Below the pieces are notes generated by a model. That model was not told the origin of the DNA, did not search any database, and was given only the letters and a program-made list of their open reading frames with translations. Below are positions 39,901 through 49,484 of a stretch of 64,000 nucleotides of DNA, in pieces. Each line of letters starts with the position of its first letter. The first letter of the stretch is position 1. Location of the stretch: positions 166,276,274-166,340,273 of the forward strand of contig NC_067282.1 of the NCBI RefSeq assembly GCF_020740795.1, written 5' to 3'. The DNA comes from Apus apus. Its lineage: Eukaryota; Chordata; Aves; Apodiformes; Apodidae. Made by a program: the position numbers and the translations under genes.

Positions 39901-42900
39901 AGCATAATCATGTTCATGGAGAGTGTGGTCTTTCTCCCACCAAGAGACTTCTGGAAATGAAAGACTTCATAGCACGCTCATGCACTCCACAGGGGCATGT
40001 GCTTGTCATTGGCATCGCACTCAGTTGTGAAGTAAGAGCCTTATGCTCATTTTTTGTTCAGTTGGGAACAGGAGCAATATTAAATCCCACTGAGCCCCTC
40101 TGCAGACCGTCAGGGTAATTAAAACACTACTGGTTGTGACGAGACGTGCCACAGCCTAACCACACTCAACAGCTTATTCCCCTTGAGGCTGGGAAGGTTT
40201 CTGGCCAAAACTTCCACTCCCTCTCCCTAGATTTGATGTTCCTAGCCTGGGAAAGGTGAGGCAGAAGTGTATCTTAGCATGTCATGCTGCTGGGGGTAGG
40301 GCCACCAAAGACATGTTTTGTAGCAACCCAGCATCCACAGAAATGTCCTGGTTTCCAGCAGGCATTAGCACGTTGCTGGGTTTACTGCTGACCACCCTCG
40401 AGCTCTTTCTGTGGAGTCCGAAATGCTTTCCTTTGATGTAAGGATGCAGGAAACTCCACGATGGGAACGCGATGCAACCTGGAAACCATCCACCCTCCTC
40501 TTTCTCACAACATCTACAAGAGCCCTAGCCCAAGACTGCCAGTGGCTCTGACGAAGGCTGCTCACAGGTGATGTAATGGAGCCTGAAGCAGTGCTCCTTG
40601 GCAGGCAGGCAGGGAACACCATGATCACCATCCTTTCCTGGCACAGCTCACCTTTGAGCAGCACAAGAAGATACACGTAGTGGTGCTAGGGTGAAGAAGA
40701 AGGATTTAGGGTCCCAGACATTGCTGGGAAAGGGGATGATAGGGGGAAAAAATAAATAATAATCACATGGGCTCTTTTTTCAACCCAACCACTGCTTTTT
40801 CACATTATGGATTTAGCAAGGCTGTCATCTGCTATCTGGGTGATGTCTTCCCAGCAACTCATTTAGCAGCCTGCTGGAGCTGGGAAGCTTTCTGAAAACA
40901 GCAGAGTCAGACCATTTCACCTTGCCATCCCCTCTTTGTCTGCTGTCTAATATCAAACACATTTCCCTGCCCTCCTCAAAAGCAGTAATGTTATTATTGG
41001 AACAAGCTGTGTGGGTCCTCAGATTTTGTCCTGCACTAATGAAATCCTGTCAGTCAGTGACAGAGCTTGTTCATGGCTGAGATTACCAAAGCTCTTGCCT
41101 GGAGGTTTTTCCATGGCACAACGCAAGGGATATGGTGAATAAATCGAGCTTTATTAAAGAAATCAATACTTTCAGCTGAAAGTATGCCTCCTGCCAGGGA
41201 GGTGACATCATTAATAGTGTAGGTATTAGTATTCTGCTGAGCTGGCATCTGAAACAGAGCTCATGTTTTGCTAGGTTTCCAGAAACCTCCATTCAAAACC
41301 TCAGAACTTGAATATAATAACTTCAATGTTCTGCTGGGGTTTTACAGTGCCTGATAACATCAGCACTGGCAGCCTATACTGTGCTTTACCTCGCTAAATG
41401 TATTTAGGATTAGATGCAAACCCTCTGTTTCTTTCATTTTTATGGGGTTTAGATAAACCTCAGGTCAGGTTGAAGCACTGCAAAGGCCACTGTGGTCATC
41501 CCTAGCGATGATGGATGGAGCCTGGCAAAATATGGCACCGTTCCTGCACATCTGCACAACCATGCTGCACTGCTCTGAAGTGATCTGGGGGATTTACTGA
41601 CCTTGTGTCACTACAAATCATCCTGGGATAGGTGGTAGAGCTAACCCAAGGGATGATGCATCCAGGTGATGCTCAGTCACCTTTTTGTGAATAATACTAG
41701 ATGCTTTAGTGCTTCAGGTGGGACCAAGAATTCCTCAATGTGGGAAACATCTGGGATGCTGCAAAAGCCTAATAACTTTGAGGACTTGCGCTGAAGCACA
41801 CACATCTCCCTTGGCTATGACTTAGAACAAAGCAAATGTTTTAAATTAAACTTTTACATTTTCTTAATTTCTTAATTTTGAATTCCTGATAGCAGAGGAC
41901 TCTTCAGGACCAGTCCAATCTCAGGAAACAAATATCATGAGGTATATTAGAAAAAATAAATGGTCTATAAAAAGGAAGATCTGGATAGATTTAGAATAGG
42001 GTCACAAATCTGATTACTGTTTTCTACATTGAGCAGCAGCACTGATATTAAAACATAGGTTAACAAAGATTTACAGGTTTCATAAAATTACGCTAGACTA
42101 GATCATGTTGGTTTTGGATACCCAAATAGCTATTACTTATAATCACTAGGCATATGAGAATTTTGTAATTAATTTTATCCTAGAATCAAGATTTTCTAGA
42201 TGTAAAATAATTTGTAAATATGACCAATGATAAATAAATCAATGAGCATGGAAAGCACAGGCTTCTCCTACTGAATGTCTCCGAGATCTGTATTTTGGAT
42301 TCAAAGACCTGATTCAAAACCCCCACAGCTCCAGTACACTCTGTATTTTCATTAATCTGTGCAAACTCCATTCGTTTATCATTCTTATATTTATGGTGAA
42401 ATTAATGTATAGCACTATTGAGATGTATGAATATTTAGACAAGGAAATTAGGTAAACACATATGCCCCTCTAGCATAGGGTAAATCTAAGTAACTCTGGG
42501 CATGGATTAATTTCTCAGTGGCTGATATTGCATGAAGCGCAAAGGAAAATTCCCTTTACTAGAGGCAAGTTTGGGGGTTGGCCAGTGAGAAATTAATCAA
42601 GGTACCATGGGAACCGCTGTGAGGTGGTTGACCTCAAAGGTTGGCAAATGATAAGCTCTAATGCTAGCTTTAAAACAGTCCTTTGTAATGGGAAAATTAG
42701 CTAAATTATGCTCTGCCAAGAACATAATTAAGGGAGCTCTAGTAGCAGTACTTGGATAAAAGTAGGTCTGACAAGAACGATGTCAGAATATGATTAACCC
42801 CCCTGCAAAGTAAAATCTGGATTATCTAGAATAAATTTCCATAAAATAGTAAGGATTACCAGAAGAGCAAGCAGATTCACTCTGCTGTAAGCAGACATGT

Positions 42901-45589
42901 GGTACCATGCTTGCAAGATCATATGAGGATAAGATAATCCCAGGTGAGTGGAAGGCATTTTTGTGAACGTAAAAGACCTGAGGACTCTGATGTGTGACAA
43001 GTCTTTTGAGAAGTAACTAGGTCAGACAAGATGCTGATTTACTCAGCTCCCTGACACATGGAAAACAACCTTTACATACAATTATGGCACAGCTAAAACC
43101 TTGAGAAATTTGTTCTGAGGTGACAAACATGCTTTGGGGCAATTTTACAAGGGAAAACTGTTTTGTGTGCAGTCTACAGGCTTTCCCATGGCCAAGGAAG
43201 CAGAAGAAAATGGAGGCACACCTCTCCACTCACAGAGCTGTCAGGTCATCAGGGGAATGAACAGGAGCTGTTAATACACTTCAATACTGTTTCTCCAAAA
43301 TAAACTGTCCTAATTACAAGCTGCTGAGCTCAAAATGGCAGAAGTCAGACAAAAAGCTGGCAGGCTGTGAGATCCCCACTGCCTGCAGGGACCTGCCATG
43401 GGGGTGGCTAGGTGGGAGCTCCTTCCCAGCCCAGTGAGAAGAGGCAGTATCTGAGCTTTTGGGCAAGTGAGTTGGAAAGAGGAATTTATGGCAGGTATTA
43501 GGCATGAAGAAAGATGGGACTGTGTCCAGAGGGTGGTGAGGGGGTTGAAGAGGGCAGTTGGGCTGCTTCAGCAGTGGGAGAGATGCTCAGGCTAACAAGG
43601 TGAAGGAGTGCAGGACAGTGAGGAGGAATGTGGCAGGGTGAGATGCAGGCTTTATCTTTAAAAAATTCTAAACTGTGCCCTCAGGAAAGACAGACAGAGA
43701 AGAAGAGATCAGCTTAGGTGACAGGGTATGTATCTTTATATACAAAATAAGGATGGATTTATAGATAACATATAACCATATTTATAAAATGTATTGATAG
43801 AAATAGTCCTGTTCAATAGAAATAAAGCATGTGGGGAAAGTTTTCATTCTTGCTTCTGTTTTCCTTTATTACAAGGTATTACTTCCAAGTGTTGCAGTAA
43901 CATATTCCTTAATATTGTTCCTATAGTAATGGACTTATCAATATATTCATGTCTGTCCAGTATAGTTACTCTGCTTCTAACAGACTGACTAAATATTAGA
44001 CACAAGAAAATTAATTCTTGAATGTCAGACTCTCTTCTAGCTCACTTAGCAGTGCCTCACCACGGAAGAGCTTCATTTGCACCAGTGTGGCCCCCTTATT
44101 CACAGTGAGAATTCCTCTTCTTTGAGGATGGTCAGACCTCACCAGAACTGCAGTACTACTCTCTTCCCTTTGGGATCTCTCATGTTTGTTTTTTATAATC
44201 TGTAGGAAATGTTATCAAAAGAGAAAATCTAATAACTTTGGAGGGTAGCTCAGGAGACATGGTAAATAACTTAGCATCATTACATGTAGTTCCAGCAGGG
44301 CTGGGAGTGGGACAGGTTGGACAAGAGAGCACAGGCATTTCATGCAATAAATGGAGTCAGTCTGCTCTGACTCACACCCCTCTTATTTGTCTGCCTTGGA
44401 GAGGTCCTCTTCCTTCATGTAACCTCTAAGTCGTGAAACAACAGTTACTAATACTTCTGCTTCTCGTTGTGCTTCCTTCCCTCAAAACCTAGACTAAAAT
44501 TCTTGCTATGATGCTTGAGGTCAGGCTCTTGGTCTTGCTCTCAGCAAACACCCCCTTGTTCCACAGGAACCAGTACTGCCCTTGCTTTACAGAGCAGGGG
44601 TCTGAGACACGCATAAATCCTGCACAGTTGACTCATTCACAGTCGATTGCAATTGAAAAAAGAAAATCACAGATGGGAAGGAAAAGAACCGGCACACAGC
44701 CTGCAGCCACTGGAAGCACACTTTATGGGGAGAGGACACCTCACCTTCCTCACTGACGTGGAGGTCATTTTCAATCTCGTGGTACAGGCCACTTGTCCCC
44801 AGTAGCAGCTGCTGGGCAAGGCGGGTTGCATGCCACCCAGCCCGCTGAGCTAACAGCCCCGGGGGGCCTGTTTCTCACCTGACCTGCATCCAGCCCCTCC
44901 GCTGCTCGGTGCTTGTGCCGGAGGTTTTGTGAGGAGCTGCCTCCACCCAGCTCACCCGGCTTCGTTTCTGGTGTGTGTGGAGAAGTCGTTCCGGTGCCGA
45001 AATGGAGCAACCAGGCGCTCCTACGGGTAATGAGTAGCTGATTTGGCATTTGATTAATAAAGAGGATGAGATAAATCAGCATATCCCTCTAAACGCAGGG
45101 AGCTCTCTGTGTAAACCTGTGCCGAACCAGCCAGTGCAGGGCAGCCCTGCAGACCCGGGGGAAGGGGCCGCTCTCGTCCAGCAGCTCGAGCACGGAGCGG
45201 TTTCCTACAGCATGCTGCGGACCGGCCTGATTGCTGTGAAAACTAGTAAAGCCCTTCCTAATTGACCCACTGGAGCAGTGCTTCAGGAGGGAGCTGCGAT
45301 GTGGGCTGCTCGCCGGGGGTGCCTCAGGGCTCCCACCCCATCCCACCTTCTCGCGTCCAGAGAAACGTGTTTCTGGGCCCTGCCCTCCTCCCCCCAGTCC
45401 CTGGGCAAACACGGGGCCAGCGTGGACTGCCTGTGTACACTGAAGCAGCTCAGGGTTTAAAGAAAAAAAACTAAAAATTAGTAAAAACACAGGCTGGGCT
45501 CCTATCCGAGACGGCAGCCGGGACCCCTCCTGTTGCCTTCCCACCTCTCGTGGTGGCCACAGGAGGCTCACACCTGCACTCCCCCGCAC
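27918..45589. other. Gene-free interval upstream of CSRP2
   Basis: No supported exon, CR1 or LTR was found in about 17.7 kb, notably repeat-poor compared with 1-19 kb. The inverted repeat at 28,337-28,375 is the clearest structure. The 119-codon frame at 37,352-37,711 and the 126-codon frame at 33,544-33,924 lack recognisable domains. Homeodomain-like ATTA/TAAT clusters at about 28.3 and 39.5 kb make this a plausible place for distal enhancers of CSRP2 or of the predicted neighbour E2F7, which is inference only. Confidence 0.5.
28337..28375. promoter_or_regulatory. Inverted repeat of homeodomain-like sites (candidate element)
   Basis: ATTAGCAATCATT (28,337-28,349) and AATGATTGCTAAT (28,363-28,375) are exact reverse complements around a 13-base centre that contains CACCTGACA. 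They are followed directly by GATTAATTAAC. The arms carry several ATTA/ATCA cores typical of homeodomain and PBX-like binding, and the centre holds an E-box-like CACCTG. The structure is seen; the regulatory role is inferred. Confidence 0.4.
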
Positions 45590-45752
45590 TTGGGGGCCCG
45601 GGCACCGGCTCTGAAGGGCGCCCCGGGTTCCCACTCCAGCAGGACGAGCTCAGACCCACCGGGCGGGAACCAGGTCTCCTGCTGCCCGGCGGGGCCGGGG
45701 CTGCGCTGCAACATCGGGGCCCCGCTGGGGCTGGGCCAGGCCCGCCATGGCT

Positions 45753-45770
45753 CCGCCCCGGCTCTTAAAG
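45753..45770 (+). promoter_or_regulatory. CSRP2: CSRP2 basal promoter elements (GC box, TATA-like)
   Basis: An Sp1-type GC box, CCGCCCC (45,753-45,759), is followed by TTAAAG (45,765-45,770), a weak TATA-like element. They lie about 50 bp upstream of the first 5' splice site. If TTAAAG works as a TATA box, transcription would start near 45,795; a dispersed CpG-type start is equally possible. Confidence 0.5.
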
Positions 45771-45789
45771 GCGCTGCGGGGACGCGCGG

Positions 45790-45818
45790 GGCTGAGACGA
45801 GCTGAGAGGAGACCCGCG
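45790..45818 (+). other. CSRP2: CSRP2 exon 1 (5'UTR; start approximate)
   Basis: The exon ends at GACCCGCG followed by the strong donor GTGAGT (45,819-45,824). CSRP genes have a non-coding first exon, and the coding exon at 49,366 has an acceptor with only 7 bases before the ATG, so an upstream non-coding exon is required. The 5' end is not determined by sequence and could lie up to about 60 bp further upstream. Confidence 0.6.
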
Positions 45819-45867
45819 GTGAGTGCGGGGCCGGGCAGGGCAGCGGGCGGGCGCGCAGCTGCCGGAC

Positions 45868-45894
45868 GGGACGGGACGGGACGGGACGGGAGGG
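45868..45894 (+). repeat. (GGGAC)n array, potential G-quadruplex
   Basis: Six GGG tracts separated by AC, AC, AC, AC and A lie on the non-template strand, 50 bp after the exon 1 splice donor. This satisfies the canonical intramolecular quadruplex pattern with very short loops. Confidence 0.85.
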
Positions 45895-47234
45895 CTCGGC
45901 GGGAAGGAAAGCCCCGCACAGCCGGTCGCCCGAAGCTGCGCCCGTGGGGTCCGGTCCGTCCCGCCCCACCTCGCTTCGAGGGGGCTCCCGCGGCGGCGGG
46001 GCAGGAGGAGGGCTGGGGGGGCAGGGGTCTGCTCCAGCCCGGCCGCTTCTGCAGGGGCTGCTGCCCGCCCCTCGCCCGCTGCCGGGCTCCCCCCTCTCCG
46101 GGGGAGACGGAGCTGGCGGCGACGGGAAGAGCCGGGGCTGTGGTTTCCCTGGGCTTGCTGCATCCTACGGGCAGCAACACGCAGGGCTTCCCCAGCGGGA
46201 CGCTGGAAAAGCGATCCAGGGTGACTGGAGAGCCTGAAATTCCTCGGGGGTGGTTTAGGTTTCTTGCATTTAAACCTGCTGTTAACAAACGGGTTGGAAA
46301 GGTCTTTGCTGTGGCTTGTCACTGGCCGAGGACGCTGAGTAATGTGCTCCCTTCTTGCCTGGGTACCAGCTTAGCAGAAGTCAGGATTTTCTGATTAGAG
46401 GAAAGTAGCTGCCAACAAACTTGCAATCAGAAGTCAAAGCTCTTGGTACTGGTAGTGAGATCATCTGGATGTTTAATTACTGCTCTTGAGCTCCCTGGAG
46501 GCCTGCCTGAACTAGCCAAAAAGGCTTGAGGGAACAGGGAAGGCCTAATGCAGGGTTGGGAGTGTGAGCCAGCTTACCTGTGGAGCAATCAGAGAGAGAC
46601 CTGGGCAGCATGAAGCCCCCAGGGGGCACAGAGCGGCTGGTGGGCAGGGATGCAGGCTTGTACACTCTCCTACTTGCACAGGTTCTTCAAGTCCTCAGCC
46701 CTTTTCTCCTTGGGTGCCTTCTGGGCACTGGTGCCTCAGGGTAGCCCTTGCTGTCAGGTAATTGAAGACATATTGCTGTTCTTCCCACACAAGCTGTTAT
46801 GGGAACATTGTGGGGAGGATAAATGGAAGTATCTTCTATTGAAGAGACCAAGGTCACCTTGAAGTACCAACTTCAGCTCCTTTTTGCTTTTCTGTAATGA
46901 ATTCTCAGAGCCCTTATCAGAAGTTTCGTGTCAGCAAATGGTAACCGTATCATCTATTGCTTTGTCTGCCTTGGGCAGAAGGGGTGGAGCTGTACCCCAT
47001 GTTGCCCAATGTTACATGGGAAATCTGGGGCAAAGCTGGAAACTGTTGGTAGTGAGCATGGAAACTAAGAAATTGTTTGCTAACAAGATGATAAACATAA
47101 TTTAGACTCATGTAAATCCACAAAAGAACATGAGTGTAGGGATGATGAGGGAAAAAGACAGAAGAAGTAGTTCTTGTACCAATACCATTTATGTTTTGGA
47201 AAGCATACAAAGTGGAAAAGAATCTCTTATCCTC

Positions 47235-47259
47235 TTTTTTTTTTTTTTTTTTTTTTTTT
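47235..47259. repeat. Poly(T) run in CSRP2 intron 1
   Basis: About 25 consecutive T. No retroelement body attaches on either side that I recognise. Confidence 0.95.
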
Positions 47260-48245
47260 CCAAGTGCATGCATTCCTTTTCCAAAGCTTTGTGCAGCCTA
47301 TATTCCCTTTAACTAAGGACGCTCTTTCCCATGATTGATGTCAGCTGCTGTGCGGTAGCACAGCCAAGCACTTGAATAAAAGAAATGGAATCTTAATTTT
47401 TAGACTCTACAGTTGTGCCAAGAATGACAAAGGCAAAGTGGGAAATGTCATAAAACTAATTTTATGAGCTCAGTCAGGGTATTAGTGCTAAACCATGGAG
47501 CAGTAATGGTGCTAATCCCGTGGAAGTATTAAACAAAGGGATATCTCAGTAATTAGTGTCAGTGTGCAAATGGCACTGCTCAGCCACTCTGAGGAAATTT
47601 GCTAAGCCTTTGCTTAGGAATGTACCTAAGATGCCCCAATTTGGGTTAATAAACTAATCTTATTTTCCCACATGCCATGAATGGCTGTCTGCTTGTCTCA
47701 GACAAAGGTCTTGTAGCAGCTACTTGGCAGCGTCACCTGCTTGGGAGCTGTGCAACCTTCCCTGCGTCCCTAAAACTGACAAACTACTGGTCAGGCTGCA
47801 TGGGCAGGAGGCTTGTTTTAGCAGTACTAGCAAGATGGGTCACTTAATTCAGGCTCAGCCAAAACTGTTGTTCTGAGATGGGATTTGTGAGTCTGCTCTG
47901 CTGTGCCTGGGGAGTGTGAGGCAGCAGTGAGACCCCTCTGCACTGAGGTCACTCATACAGGTTGGTGAGATCCCCTTAGAAGAAGGTCATGTTGAGGCGA
48001 AGTGCTTCTCCCTGGCTCCCTGTGTCATGATGGCTCTTCTCTTTCCTCTCTGCTGGCCTGGGGGACAACTGGAGATTGGTAGCCCTCTGCTTCTGGCTCA
48101 TGAGGATGAGCAGCAAAGAAGATTGAAGGCAGCAGGCCATGGATGTTGTGTGGGGTTGCTGTCACATGACTTTTCTCCCTCTCTCGCCAACATAGGGTAA
48201 CTGGAGGTGGGTTGTGCCAAGAGAAGTCAGAAGTTCCCAATAAAT

Positions 48246-48270
48246 TCTTTCTTTCTTTCTTTCTTTCTTT
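48246..48270. repeat. (TTTC)n microsatellite in CSRP2 intron 1
   Basis: About six TTTC units followed by CCCTCC, a polypyrimidine stretch on the + strand. Confidence 0.95.
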
Positions 48271-49365
48271 CCCTCCCCAGTAGCTGACCTGTAACACAGT
48301 GCTGCTGTAGGGAGCATGTTGGAGGGAATGGTGATGCTGATGGGGTGTCAGGAGGTGTTCTCTGGGCTTCCAGCAGCTGAGCTGAGTGGGAGCTGGCGGT
48401 GGTGATGGCAACAGGGCCAGGGAGCTGAGGAGGGGGCAGCTCAGCTTGACATGGAACAGTTGCTGCTTCTGGCTTAATGTGGGAGGCTGTTCCCAAGGCT
48501 GTATTTTGACAGGATGGGTGGTCGTGCCTGTCCCTCCCTGCTAGTCTTCCGAGTGTCCATTGCAAGTAATGCAGAAGAGGGAGTTTTACTTTATTTTAAA
48601 GCAGCTGTGGCCCCTTGAGCAGCTTGGTTTGGTTCATATACTTCTCTGGTAAAGGCACGGTCTGTGCAATAGTGACACAGTTTCTGGGAAATACTCCCCA
48701 CTGAACTTTTTGAAGTGCAGGTTCAGTGTCCCTGCAGCCCTAATAAGTGGTTCTCTGGTGCGATGAACTTTGGCTTGTACAGCATCCCAAATGATAGGCC
48801 CTGCAGTAAAACAAAATGCCGTTGTTGGCACAGTTGGTTTGCTTCCACCAGACAAGAGGCCCAGCGTTAACAAAGCATTGAAACAGAAATTAAATCCATT
48901 GGGGGGGGGCATTCACTCAGGTACAGTAAGGCCCTTGTGCATGAAACTAATTTGTGCACATCCAGTTTATGTAACTTTCAAATCCCCAGGCAGGGACGGG
49001 AGGACATGTCTCCTGAAGACTGTCTCTCTGGTTTTCTTGCTGTGCAGCAGCAGCAGCAGCCTCTGTTCCCCTTGCCAGTCCATCTGCTTTTACAAACAGC
49101 CATAGAGAGCCCGACTAAGCCTTCCACTCTGCTCTGGGATCTGAATGGCAGAGAAGTTGATCTGATCATAAAAACTTCTCACGTGGTGGAAAGTCATGTT
49201 TCTTAAACAGCTGGCAAAGCCGCAGGCTTGTGCTCTTATGTACAACCTTTGCAGACCTGGTTTAAAGGACCCTGTAAGCCCAAGTGTCCTTGAGCCGGGG
49301 TGATGGAGGACACCGTGGCTAACAAACCTCTCCCCTTCTCCCTTCTGGCCCTGCTGGGGGTGCAG

Positions 49366-49484
49366 AACCACCATGCCCAACTGGGGAGGCGGCAACAAAT
49401 GCGGTGCCTGCGGCCGCACCGTCTACCACGCTGAGGAGGTGCAGTGCGACGGCAGGAGCTTCCACCGGTGCTGCTTCCTCTGCA
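49366..49484 (+). CDS. CSRP2: CSRP2 exon 2 (start codon; residues 1-38)
   Basis: Acceptor TGCAG ends at 49,365 and the donor is GTAAGT at 49,485. ATG is at 49,373 in ACCACCATG, a good Kozak context. The exon encodes the first zinc finger of LIM1 (C10, C13, H31, C34) and C37. Met38 is split A|TG. Confidence 0.96.

Larger units (their letters stand above)
45590..46230. promoter_or_regulatory. CSRP2: CpG island of CSRP2
   Basis: CpG density and GC content rise sharply here against AT-rich flanks. The stretch covers the basal promoter, non-coding exon 1 and the first 400 bp of intron 1. Long open frames on both strands (up to 215 codons) come from the lack of AT-rich stop codons and are not genes. 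It is the only strong CpG island in the window, which supports its use as the gene's promoter. Confidence 0.88.
45819..49365 (+). other. CSRP2: CSRP2 intron 1
   Basis: A GT...AG intron from GTGAGT at 45,819 to the TGCAG ending at 49,365. It begins inside the CpG island with a G-tract array and later holds a T-run, a (TTTC)n repeat and a G-run near 48,900. A low-repeat, AT/TAAT-containing patch at 47,440-47,580 is a candidate conserved element. No exon was seen inside. Confidence 0.85.

Noticed and set aside
1-45589. E2F7 exons expected from synteny
   Set aside because: I looked for E2F7-like coding segments on both strands and recognised none. The gene probably lies to the left of the window.
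45650-46394. Long open frames of 185-215 codons on both strands
   Set aside because: They overlap one another in the CpG island, where stop codons are rare, are Ala/Arg/Gly/Pro-rich, and run over the CSRP2 promoter and exon 1 donor.
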